Source: an uncultured Dysgonomonas sp. (lineage in GTDB: Bacteria > Bacteroidota > Bacteroidia > Bacteroidales > Dysgonomonadaceae). Taken from it: a DNA stretch of 64,000 nt. Both the position numbers and the translations under genes were made by a program. The notes beneath the pieces are model-generated. The model searched no databases, was not told where the DNA came from, and saw only the letters and a list, made by a program, of their open reading frames with translations. Of this stretch, positions 19,987-27,505 are shown in pieces (within the stretch, counting starts at the first letter, position 1; each line of letters starts with the position of its first letter). Location: the NCBI RefSeq assembly GCF_934668725.1, contig NZ_CAKUOF010000010.1, forward strand, positions 62,001 through 126,000, given 5' to 3'.

Positions 19987-20442
19987 TTAATTATTTAACT
20001 TGTTTAATACATCTAACAAAGATCGCAACTGCGCCTTTAGGGCATCGCCATCCATATGCTCTAAAAGTTGATCTGTCGATTGATGGACTTTATTTATCGC
20101 TTTTAGGAAAAGCGCTGTCCCATCATCAGTTATCTCAACAATACGTGCTCTTGTATCTATTTTACTAGCTTTTCTGTCGATCAGTTTTTTCTTGTGCAGA
20201 TTTCGAAGAATGGTAGATGTTGTCATAGGATCAACATTTGTTACATTCGAAATTGCAATTTGTGTCACTTCTTGCTCAGTTTGACTCAGATGATATACCG
20301 CAGATAAAACTTCCATTTGAGACCCTGTTAATCCAAATTCGTCCAAAAGCTTATGCTTACCTCTTTGCCATGATTTCATTATTTGCCATATAAGAAAGCC
20401 TAAATCATTGTATGGATCCCCTATTTCACAACCTTTATTCAT
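19987..20442 (-). CDS. MarR-family regulator of the efflux operon
   Basis: A 151-residue winged-helix repressor. The family pattern is LTGSQMEVLSAVYHLS, then the recognition region VTNVDPMTTSTILRNLHKKKLIDRKAS and the wing KIDTRARIVEITDDG. It is the first gene of a four-gene operon and probably represses it. A perfect TAnnTTTG box with an overlapping 13-bp direct repeat lies just upstream (20476-20508), which fits autoregulation. The inducing ligand is unknown. Confidence 0.9.
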   Translation of the reverse strand: MNKGCEIGDPYNDLGFLIWQIMKSWQRGKHKLLDEFGLTGSQMEVLSAVYHLSQTEQEVTQIAISNVTNVDPMTTSTILRNLHKKKLIDRKASKIDTRARIVEITDDGTALFLKAINKVHQSTDQLLEHMDGDALKAQLRSLLDVLNKLNN

Positions 20443-20475
20443 TATTTACCCATTATCTATTGTAATTTCTGGGTG

Positions 20476-20508
20476 CAAATATAATAAGTACACTTATAAT
20501 AAGTACAC
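20476..20508 (-). promoter_or_regulatory. Promoter and probable MarR operator
   Basis: On the minus strand TATATTTG at 20483-20476 matches the TAnnTTTG box of Bacteroidota promoters. ATAATAAGTACAC occurs twice in the plus-strand reading, at 20481-20493 and 20496-20508 (period 15 bp), just upstream of the box. A bound MarR dimer there would block RNA polymerase. Confidence 0.7.
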
Positions 20509-20599
20509 CTACTATTAATAAAAATGAAATCATTTAACATTTTTTCCATAATTTCAAATAAATTGAAAAATGAAAGGATCAAGGCGTTGAATTTACAAA

Positions 20600-20634
20600 A
20601 AAAGGATGGAGCCTCAAAAGCATCCATCCTTTTT
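20600..20634 (-). terminator. Terminator of aspS
   Basis: AAAAGGATGGA pairs with TCCATCCTTTT across a 12-nt loop, with A- and T-runs outside, 20 bp past the aspS stop. Confidence 0.82.
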
Positions 20635-20653
20635 ATTTATATAAAATAAATAT

Positions 20654-22408
20654 TTAGTCTTTCAGGTTTACAACAAGCTGTAATTCTTTCAATTGCTCAT
20701 CATCAATAACCGAAGGAGCATCAAGCATAACATCGCGTCCCGAATTATTTTTGGGAAATGCAATACAATCACGAATAGAGTCTAATCCTGCAAATATTGA
20801 AACTAACCTATCTAATCCAAAAGCTATACCTGCATGGGGAGGTGCACCATATTTAAATGCATTCATCAAGAAACCGAACTGGGCTTGAGCCTTTTCCTCT
20901 GTAAAGCCTAAAACCTTAAACATCTCTTTTTGTAATTCGCTGTTATAAATACGCACCGATCCTCCACCTATCTCAACTCCATTAATAACCAGATCATAAG
21001 CATTAGCTCTAACATCTACCGGCTCAGTTTTAAGAAGTGGTATATCTTCTTCTTTCGGACTTGTAAAAGGATGATGTTTTGCAAAATAACGTCCTAATTC
21101 TTCATCTTTTTCCAACAAAGGGAAATCAATTACCCATAGACAGTTAAATTTCGTTTTATCTCTTAAACCTAAGCGTTCTGCTACTTCTAAGCGAAGTTCA
21201 CCCAATTGTTTTTGAGCTTTTTCTGTATCGCCACAAATAACGAGCATAAGATCCCCCGGTTCTGCTCCACAACGATCTGCCCATTTTCTCAAATCTTCGG
21301 GAGTATAAAATTTATCCACAGAAGATTTTAATGAACCATCTTCCTCATATTTTAAATACACCAAACCTTTTGCCCCGATTTGCGGACGCTTTACAAAAGC
21401 AGTTAATTCATCTAACTGTTTACGGGTATAAGTTGCACATCCTTTTGCGCAAATAGCTCCAACATATTCCGAGCTATCAAAAACAACAAAATCTTTACCT
21501 GTAGTCAAATCTTTAAGTTCTACAAACCTCATATCAAAACGAGTATCAGGTTTGTCAGAACCGTAGAATTTCATTGCATCTGCATAAGTCATACGAGGAA
21601 AATCGGGTACATCTATACTCTTTATTTTTTTGAATAGATTCTTTGTTAAGCCCTCAAATATATTAAGAATATCTTCCTGGCCAACAAAAGACATCTCACA
21701 ATCTATTTGTGTAAACTCAGGTTGGCGGTCTGCACGCAAATCTTCATCCCTAAAGCATTTTACGATCTGAAAATATCTGTCAAAACCAGAAACCATCAAT
21801 AATTGCTTTAGAGTCTGAGGCGATTGAGGTAGAGCATAAAATTCTCCTGGATTCATACGCGAAGGCACCACAAAGTCGCGTGCTCCTTCGGGGGTAGAAC
21901 CTATGAGTACAGGTGTTTCGACTTCCAGAAAATTCAACTTATCTAAATAACTGCGAGTTTCAAAGGCAATTTTATGTCGTAATTCGAGATTTTGTCGTAC
22001 AGGATTACGTCTTAAATCAAGATAACGGTACTTCATACGGATATCATCACCTCCGTCCGTTTCATCTTCAATTGTAAAAGGAGGTGTTTCGGAAGAGTTT
22101 AAAACAAGAATCTTAGTTGGAACTAATTCTATATCTCCTGTAGGGATAATATTATTCTTACTTGAACGCTCTTGAACGACTCCTGTTACTTGCAATACCC
22201 ATTCACGCCCAAATCTATTTGCTTCCTCATAAAGATCTGCGTTTGAATCTTTATAAAAAGCTAGCTGAGTAATACCATAACGGTCGCGAAGGTCAACAAA
22301 AGTGATACCTCCTCCCAATTTACGCACTTTCTGTACCCATCCTGACAGGATAACTTCCTTATTTTCATCTGATAGCCTAAGCTCTCCGCACGTATGACTT
22401 CTATACAT
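20654..22408 (-). CDS. aspS: Aspartyl-tRNA synthetase
   Basis: Charges tRNA-Asp in the cytoplasm. The protein has 584 residues from the start at 22408 (MYRSHTCGEL), the conserved N-terminus; an open extension to 22540 adds 44 residues unlike the family. Domains are the OB-fold anticodon binder (VILSGWVQKVRKLGGITFVDLRDRYG), the class II core with FLEVETPVL and GARDFVVP (motif 1/2 region) and FRDEDLRADRQPEFTQID (motif 2), the GAD insertion, and motif 3 GIAFGLDRLV near the C-terminus. Length fits the bacterial form. Confidence 0.96.
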   Translation of the reverse strand: MYRSHTCGELRLSDENKEVILSGWVQKVRKLGGGITFVDLRDRYGITQLAFYKDSNADLYEEANRFGREWVLQVTGVVQERSSKNNIIPTGDIELVPTKILVLNSSETPPFTIEDETDGGDDIRMKYRYLDLRRNPVRQNLELRHKIAFETRSYLDKLNFLEVETPVLIGSTPEGARDFVVPSRMNPGEFYALPQSPQTLKQLLMVSGFDRYFQIVKCFRDEDLRADRQPEFTQIDCEMSFVGQEDILNIFEGLTKNLFKKIKSIDVPDFPRMTYADAMKFYGSDKPDTRFDMRFVELKDLTTGKDFVVFDSSEYVGAICAKGCATYTRKQLDELTAFVKRPQIGAKGLVYLKYEEDGSLKSSVDKFYTPEDLRKWADRCGAEPGDLMLVICGDTEKAQKQLGELRLEVAERLGLRDKTKFNCLWVIDFPLLEKDEELGRYFAKHHPFTSPKEEDIPLLKTEPVDVRANAYDLVINGVEIGGGSVRIYNSELQKEMFKVLGFTEEKAQAQFGFLMNAFKYGAPPHAGIAFGLDRLVSIFAGLDSIRDCIAFPKNNSGRDVMLDAPSVIDDEQLKELQLVVNLKD

Positions 22409-22508
22409 AGTAAAAATTTTGACTAAAATGGATTCTATTTCTTGAGTTACAAAAATACGTATTTTATTGTGCTGATCACATTTTTTCAAAAAAAATTGTT
22501 CAAATATT

Positions 22509-22537
22509 TTGTTATTAAAAAATATGTCATACCTTTG
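22509..22537 (+). promoter_or_regulatory. Promoter of tRNA-Pro
   Basis: TTG at 22509-22511 and TACCTTTG at 22530-22537, spaced 18 bp, match the Bacteroidota consensus (TTG ... TAnnTTTG). The predicted start is about 15 bases before the tRNA. Confidence 0.7.
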
Positions 22538-22560
22538 CATCGCATTTGAGAAATCAAATA

Positions 22561-22635
22561 CGGGATGTAGCGCAGTCCGGTTAGCGCACCTGCTTTGGGA
22601 GCAGGGGGTCCCAGGTTCGAATCCTGGTATCCCGA
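22561..22635 (+). tRNA. tRNA-Pro (UGG)
   Basis: A full cloverleaf of 75 nt. The acceptor CGGGATG pairs with TATCCCG, the discriminator is A, the anticodon stem CCTGC/GCAGG encloses the loop TTTGGGA (anticodon TGG), and the T-arm is CCAGG-TTCGAAT-CCTGG. CCA is not encoded. The prophage begins directly downstream, so the tRNA 3' end is the probable integration target, though the right-hand attachment site is outside the window. Confidence 0.97.
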
Positions 22636-22676
22636 CAATTTACAAAGGGCTGATTTTCAGACAAAAAAAAGGTTTA

Positions 22677-22712
22677 GCGAGTCGATACACATTGTATTAA
22701 CTCGCTTTTTTT
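22677..22712 (+). terminator. Terminator after tRNA-Pro
   Basis: GCGAGT pairs with ACTCGC, and an inner ATACA pairs with TGTAT, followed by seven T. Its start shares the 13-mer TTTAGCGAGTCGA (22673-22685) with the terminator after the integrase gene. Confidence 0.8.
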
Positions 22713-22827
22713 ATGCTATTTTGTCTTATTTGACATGTTATCTTGGCAATTAAGAGCAAAAAATTTTATAAATAGTTTATAAGTGATTTTTCACAATGTG
22801 TCATGTTTAATCTTCAACAAATAAATC

Positions 22828-24084
22828 ATGGCGACATTTAAAGTTATAACTCTTCCCGGCAGACTGCATCAAAAAGCCGATGGAACAAAAAATATTAAAA
22901 TAAGAATCTATCATAATAAAAAAGTTCAATATATATCTACTGAATATTATATTGAAGAAACTTATCTTGACAAAAGTGGCCTCGTAAACACATTATATCC
23001 TCATGCAGATGTCTTAAATTATGAGCTGGGGGATCTTATACAAAAATTCAGAGGTGTCTGTATAAGATTAGGAACAACAAGGCTTGCAATGATGAGCTGT
23101 ACTGAAATTAAAGAACAAATTATTGCAGCGATGGAACCCGAATATGAATTCATTGACTTCATATCTTATTCTCGGAAAATCATAGAGAAAACAAAAAAAA
23201 TAAAAACCGCTGAGTGGTATCAACTATCTATTGATACTTTATGTTGGTTTTATGGTAGAAAGAAGATTGATATTCGGGATATTACAGTTAACAGACTCAA
23301 TGAATATATAGAAAAGTTATCAGAATCCGGACCATCCGGAAAACCTTTAGCTCCAGGGGCAATTAGCAACTACATGAGAGGTCTCAGAGCACTATTCAAT
23401 AAAGCCCGGAAACACTTTAATAACGATGATTACAATATTATACGTGTACCTAATGAACCTTTTAAAAAAATATCAATTCCAAAATATCGCAGATCAAGAA
23501 AGAATTTATCTGTAGAAGATATTATAAGAATTAGAGATGGTGAATTCAGTACCAAAAGAGCAAATATGGCTAGAGATGTATTTATGATTATGTTTTATTT
23601 GATGGGAATTAATGTCAATGACTTATATAGTAGAGCTAGACTAATGAAAGGACGTGTAGAATATGAAAGAAGTAAAACCGATACGGAAGATAATGAAATG
23701 TTTCCTCTTTCTATTCTAATTGAACCTGAACTTCATGATTTGTTAGAAAAATATAGTTCACGAGGTATGTTATCATATTTCAAGAGCAACTATTGTGATA
23801 GCTATAATTTCATGAAAGCTGTTAATAAGGGCCTTGAAATAATATCGAAAGAATTAAATCTAAGTGCAAAAATTACGACTAATTGGGCTAGACATAGCTG
23901 GGCGACTATTGCTAGGAATAAAGCAGGTATACCAAAAGCAGATATTGATTTTTGCTTAGGTCACGTAAATAACGATCATAAGATGGCTGATATTTACATT
24001 GATATTGACTATTCTATTTTTGACAAAACAAACAGACTTGTCTTGAATCTTCTAAAAAATAATTCAAAAAAAGTTTTGGATTAA
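22828..24084 (+). CDS. int: Tyrosine-recombinase integrase
   Basis: Inserts and excises the prophage by site-specific recombination. The 418 residues have an N-terminal Arm-type domain, a SAM-like core-binding domain (about 105-205) and a catalytic domain. Visible catalytic elements are the beta-hairpin Lys (YERSKTD), WARHSWAT near 353-360, LGH near 377-379 and the nucleophile Tyr in ADIYIDIDYS (near 390). The usual box I arginine is not evident: the region reads FYLMGINVNDLYSR. I believe this is seen in one Bacteroidota integrase group, but it is worth noting. It lies next to tRNA-Pro in the same orientation. Confidence 0.93.
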   Translation: MATFKVITLPGRLHQKADGTKNIKIRIYHNKKVQYISTEYYIEETYLDKSGLVNTLYPHADVLNYELGDLIQKFRGVCIRLGTTRLAMMSCTEIKEQIIAAMEPEYEFIDFISYSRKIIEKTKKIKTAEWYQLSIDTLCWFYGRKKIDIRDITVNRLNEYIEKLSESGPSGKPLAPGAISNYMRGLRALFNKARKHFNNDDYNIIRVPNEPFKKISIPKYRRSRKNLSVEDIIRIRDGEFSTKRANMARDVFMIMFYLMGINVNDLYSRARLMKGRVEYERSKTDTEDNEMFPLSILIEPELHDLLEKYSSRGMLSYFKSNYCDSYNFMKAVNKGLEIISKELNLSAKITTNWARHSWATIARNKAGIPKADIDFCLGHVNNDHKMADIYIDIDYSIFDKTNRLVLNLLKNNSKKVLD

Positions 24085-24103
24085 GAAAAACTGTTTATAT
24101 TTG
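24076..24103 (+). promoter_or_regulatory. Probable early-operon promoter
   Basis: TTG at 24076-24078 and TATATTTG at 24096-24103, spaced 17 bp, form a good host-type promoter overlapping the integrase stop. The predicted start near 24110 lies just before a terminator-like hairpin, so it could be an attenuated leader for the replication operon. Confidence 0.55.
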
Positions 24104-24117
24104 CAATGATTTTAGCG

Positions 24118-24156
24118 AGTCGAATTTTATATGGAAGTATAAAGTTCGGCTTTTTT
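24118..24156 (+). terminator. Terminator or attenuator between int and dnaN
   Basis: AGTCGAATTTTATA pairs over 14 positions (two G-U) with TATAAAGTTCGGCT, followed by six T. It can end the integrase transcript. Because a promoter lies just upstream, it could also gate the replication operon. Confidence 0.75.
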
Positions 24157-24236
24157 ACGTCTATAAATTTACTTCATACTTTCTTGTAAACCCTCCCCTA
24201 TTCTTTGTCTGGTAACCTTTAAAAACAAAAGGCTCT

Positions 24237-25358
24237 ATGACAACAATCACAATCTCAAAATCAGAATTATTAAGCCGATTAATTTCGGTAAGTAAAATTA
24301 TTTCTTCTAAACCGGCTACTCCTATAATGGAAAATATCCTCTTGGATATTCAAGATGGGAGAATCAAAGTATCTGCAGCTGACTATCTGGGGCGGATGAA
24401 TGCTTCAATTGAAGGCATATTAACTGATAATAATATTTCCTTCTGTGTAGAACCTAAATTAATAATTGAAGCTTTAAAAACACTTCCGGAACAACCCATT
24501 ACCATTACAATTGGTGAAAATTATGGAATAGTAGTCAAATATAAAGGCGGAAAGTTCGAAATGACTGGTAAGCCGGCTGATGAGTTTCCGAAAGATAAAG
24601 ACACATCTAAAGCAACTAAACTTTCTATTTCAGCTAAAGTTATTTTATCAGGTATAGAGAAAACCTGTTTTTGTTCAGCCAATGATGAACTTCGCCCAGT
24701 AATGAATGGCGTCTATTTTGACATATCAACAGGGCTTATAAATTTCGTAGCTTCCGATGGGCATAAATTGGCTTTGGCGGAACATACAGACGAATCTATA
24801 AACGAAACTATCAATTTTATTCTTCCTCAAAAAATCTCAACAATCTTAAAGAATGCTCTATCCCCGTCAGATGAATTAATTAATTTGTTTATAACAGATC
24901 GGTTTGTTCGAATCGAATTTGAATCAGAAAGTATTGAAGCAACTTTAATTGAAGGTAAATACCCCAATTACCGATCTGTTATTCCTACCAATAATGATAA
25001 ATTCCTTTCTATTGGTGTACCTGAATTAAAAGGGGCATTGAAGCGTGTCTCTGTATTCTCAAATCAGGCAAGTAGCTTGGTTAAGCTGCAGTTATCAAAT
25101 AACCAAATTATAATATCGGGGCAAGATATAGACTTTTCAACAGCAGCGGAAGAAACTGTTACTTGCGAGTACAATAACGATCCACTGGCTATAGGCTTTA
25201 AAGCTAACTTTCTTTCAGAACTAATAGCAGCTATACCAACGTCTGATCTTCAAATGTCGTTCTCCGATCCAAGTCGGGCCACCCTCATTACTCCTGTTGA
25301 TGAAAAATCAGGAGATAAGCTTACCTATTTATTAATGCCAATGATGCTAAATGACTAG
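24237..25358 (+). CDS. dnaN: Phage-encoded DNA polymerase III beta sliding clamp
   Basis: A ring-shaped processivity factor. The 373 residues match the length and three-domain plan of bacterial beta clamps. It opens ISKSELLSRLISVSKIISSKPATPIMENILL, has RPVMNGVYFDI with FVASDGHKLAL in domain 2, and ends in LTYLLMPMMLND (the family has YLLMPMRL, part of the partner-binding cleft). It is first of the replication block and lies inside the prophage, so it is not the host clamp. The PcfK-like protein encoded 1.4 kb downstream ends in a perfect clamp-binding motif. Confidence 0.93.
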   Translation: MTTITISKSELLSRLISVSKIISSKPATPIMENILLDIQDGRIKVSAADYLGRMNASIEGILTDNNISFCVEPKLIIEALKTLPEQPITITIGENYGIVVKYKGGKFEMTGKPADEFPKDKDTSKATKLSISAKVILSGIEKTCFCSANDELRPVMNGVYFDISTGLINFVASDGHKLALAEHTDESINETINFILPQKISTILKNALSPSDELINLFITDRFVRIEFESESIEATLIEGKYPNYRSVIPTNNDKFLSIGVPELKGALKRVSVFSNQASSLVKLQLSNNQIIISGQDIDFSTAAEETVTCEYNNDPLAIGFKANFLSELIAAIPTSDLQMSFSDPSRATLITPVDEKSGDKLTYLLMPMMLND

Positions 25359-25364
25359 TAAAGT

Positions 25365-26183
25365 ATGAAACTTGGAAATACAGGGGGGGGCAATCTAGGA
25401 AAGAAATACCTCAAAATAAAAGGAGATGAGATTATTACAGTAGAAAATCAATTAAAGGTAGATGCCTTTAATAAGTGGTTTAGTGGTAATTATATATTCC
25501 TTAAAAAAAGAATAATCCAGCAACAAAATGGGACATTTGACGAAGAGGTGTTTCACGAGACTTATATCCGTATTGCGACTAAAATACTTTACGGGGGTCT
25601 TGAAATCAAAGATTACGCTTTCTATTTCCATAGATCATACTTTACAAATACAATTCAATTAGCTATTAGAGAAAATAGATACGCAGAATACGATTTGATA
25701 CAAATAGATTGTATCGACGAATCAGAAGAAAATATTGAAATTATGAAAAATCAGGATGAAACAATACAAACAATAAAGGATTTTGTTAAAGAGCATTATC
25801 CGAATGATTATGATTTATTTATATCTAATATGATAGATGGAATTACTTATCCTAAACTATCAGAGCGGACTGGCATAAAGGAGCATGTTATACAACGTAA
25901 AGTAAGTGCAATAAAAGATGTTCTAAGAAAAGAGTTCACCAATATATCACTACCTCATAAGAATAAACATACTGCAAAGTCTACTCAGATTGTATTTAAG
26001 CAGAAAGATAAATATGTTCCGCAGGTAGAGCTTGCACCTAAAGATCCAACACTTAAAAGTCTATCCGATTATCCTGCGATTGACCTAATGAAAGAGCTTT
26101 ATTCGAGAGGATATACAGGTACACTATCCTTTACTCAGACAATAGATATTTCAACCATCGCAAAAATACACACAGGATCATGA
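25365..26183 (+). CDS. Sigma-70-like phage transcription factor
   Basis: A 272-residue protein with the two-part layout of a small sigma factor. Residues about 55-75 (GTFDEEVFHETYIRIATKIL) resemble region 2, and about 160-190 (GITYPKLSERTGIKEHVIQRKVSAIKDVLR) form a helix-turn-helix like region 4. A C-terminal extension (SDYPAIDLMKELYSRGYTG) looks separate. Direct promoter recognition is inference. The late region carries a recurring TTATAT(T/A)TTA box that could be its target. It starts 6 bp after dnaN and overlaps the next gene by 4 bp. Confidence 0.6.
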   Translation: MKLGNTGGGNLGKKYLKIKGDEIITVENQLKVDAFNKWFSGNYIFLKKRIIQQQNGTFDEEVFHETYIRIATKILYGGLEIKDYAFYFHRSYFTNTIQLAIRENRYAEYDLIQIDCIDESEENIEIMKNQDETIQTIKDFVKEHYPNDYDLFISNMIDGITYPKLSERTGIKEHVIQRKVSAIKDVLRKEFTNISLPHKNKHTAKSTQIVFKQKDKYVPQVELAPKDPTLKSLSDYPAIDLMKELYSRGYTGTLSFTQTIDISTIAKIHTGS

Positions 26184-26503
26184 CAAAACCAGAATTACAA
26201 CGCAAGATAAAGCTCATTCTCAAACACAATAATATCAATAAGACTGAGAATGCCGGAGCCAAGCAAGGTCTTGAAAAAGCTCTCGAGATATTGGAATCGA
26301 ATCAGCGTGATTTATCCGGACTGGATGAACTCAATACTACTCAAGCAAGAGCGATTGCAATGTTTGCAATTGACTTTAATAACATGAAGCCTTGTAGTGC
26401 ATTCTTCGTTGCCCTTGGTGAATCTATCGAAGGCAAAGTACCTGATGAGAAATTCTACAAGAAGTTATGGCAGATTATGGACGAACAAAATAAGAAGGCA
26501 TGA
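26180..26503 (+). CDS. Hypothetical early phage protein
   Basis: I do not recognise it. It has 107 residues, mostly helical and charged, with no membrane segment. It is joined by ATGA overlaps to both neighbours (26180-26183 and 26500-26503), so the three genes are probably translationally coupled in the replication operon. Confidence 0.75.
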   Translation: MTKPELQRKIKLILKHNNINKTENAGAKQGLEKALEILESNQRDLSGLDELNTTQARAIAMFAIDFNNMKPCSAFFVALGESIEGKVPDEKFYKKLWQIMDEQNKKA

Positions 26504-26787
26504 AAATATTCCAAGATTTAGTTTTCGAAAGACATCGTATTGCGATAGATTCTCTCCCTGATTATAGGGATGCAAAACAAGCCATATTGGATTTTGATAA
26601 TGGCTATGGTATATCCGTTCTTATTGGTCGCTGTTTTTACAGTAATGGTATTGACACTTATGAGGTCGCTGTTATGAAAGGCGATAGTATATGCTACAGT
26701 ACACCTATCACAGATGACGTTATCGGACGGCTTACGGCTGAACAGGTATCAGACGTCATGAAGCAAATTCAAGAACTTAAAGACTAA
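26500..26787 (+). CDS. Hypothetical early phage protein
   Basis: I do not recognise it. It has 95 residues with an alternating beta pattern (GYGISVLIGRCFYSNG, TYEVAVMKGDSICYSTP) and a C-terminal helix ending VMKQIQELKD. It starts within the stop of the previous gene and lies 5 bp before the PcfK-like gene. Confidence 0.75.
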   Translation: MKIFQDLVFERHRIAIDSLPDYRDAKQAILDFDNGYGISVLIGRCFYSNGIDTYEVAVMKGDSICYSTPITDDVIGRLTAEQVSDVMKQIQELKD

Positions 26788-26792
26788 TAATC

Positions 26793-27155
26793 ATGGCAAA
26801 TAATAATTCATTTCAAGATACAATCAAAGCATACTTAGACAAACGTGCTCAAGAAGATTCACTCTTTGCCGTAACGTATGCAAAGGAAAACAAGAATATC
26901 AAAGACTGCTGTTCCTACATAACCAGTCAGGCAAAGAAACAGCAAACAGGCGGTTGTGCTGCCATATCCGATGATGTAGTGTTCGGCTGGGCGGTTCACT
27001 ATTACGACGAGGATGACATTAAAGTTGAAAAGTCATCGAATACTCGATCTGAAGTAAAAACTTCGGCTCCTAAAACAGAGGTTAAGAAAGAAGCTCCCAA
27101 AGCTAAGACCAAGCCTAAGAAGAAAGAAGATGTTAACCAATTAAGCTTGTTTTGA
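26793..27155 (+). CDS. PcfK-like protein with C-terminal clamp-binding motif
   Basis: A 120-residue member of the PcfK-like family, first noted on conjugative plasmid pCF10. The family core is FQDTIKAYLDKRAQEDSLFA, then NIKDCCSYITSQAKKQ and the conserved acidic VFGWAVHYYDED. A lysine/proline-rich linker (about 85-114) follows, and the last five residues are QLSLF, the canonical beta-clamp-binding pentapeptide. Since the phage encodes its own clamp, the tail probably tethers this protein to it. The PcfJ-like partner lies two genes downstream. Confidence 0.8.
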   Translation: MANNNSFQDTIKAYLDKRAQEDSLFAVTYAKENKNIKDCCSYITSQAKKQQTGGCAAISDDVVFGWAVHYYDEDDIKVEKSSNTRSEVKTSAPKTEVKKEAPKAKTKPKKKEDVNQLSLF

Positions 27156-27157
27156 TT

Positions 27158-27505
27158 ATGAAAAAAAATAACGATGAGAAAGAACTGCTGAGATTAGGTT
27201 TTGCTAAGAATGCAGATGGTATGTATATGCTTAATGCTAAACATCAGACTTTTATCGCTAAAGTTATAGATTGTAATGGCCCTGTTTATGTCAGTCTGTC
27301 TTACCAATCTAAAGAGATTGACAAAAGACCTAAATCAGATCGAAAAGGATTGCCATATATCAATTTAATAAAAGATTGTATATCGGATGGATCTCTCGAA
27401 CGAGCAATCATGAAATATGATGTAGAAGATAGATATATAAAACGAAACGGATTTTTCTATACAATTATCAATCCTGAATCATTGGGAAAGGAGGTGCAGC
27501 CATGA
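27158..27505 (+). CDS. Hypothetical phage protein between pcfK- and pcfJ-like genes
   Basis: A protein of about 115 residues that I do not recognise. The ATG at 27158 is preferred; a TTG at 27152 also fits. It begins like a small substrate-binding fold (LLRLGFAKNADGMYMLNAKHQTFIAKV), with a C-terminal IKRNGFFYTIINPE. It ends inside the start of the PcfJ-like gene, and its last codons contain that gene's strong Shine-Dalgarno site. Confidence 0.72.
   Translation: MKKNNDEKELLRLGFAKNADGMYMLNAKHQTFIAKVIDCNGPVYVSLSYQSKEIDKRPKSDRKGLPYINLIKDCISDGSLERAIMKYDVEDRYIKRNGFFYTIINPESLGKEVQP
27487..27495 (+). promoter_or_regulatory. Unusually strong Shine-Dalgarno site
   Basis: AAAGGAGGT lies 6 nt before the ATG at 27502 and is fully complementary to a typical 16S 3' end. 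Such sites are rare in Bacteroidota genes, so this one stands out in the window. Confidence 0.6.

Noticed and set aside
22409..22540. N-terminal extension of aspS
   Set aside because: The conserved synthetase N-terminus begins at 22408, and the extension runs into the region of the tRNA promoter on the other strand.
24237..25358. Host dnaN
   Set aside because: It lies between integrase and phage replication genes, far from any dnaA or origin signature, so it is a phage copy.
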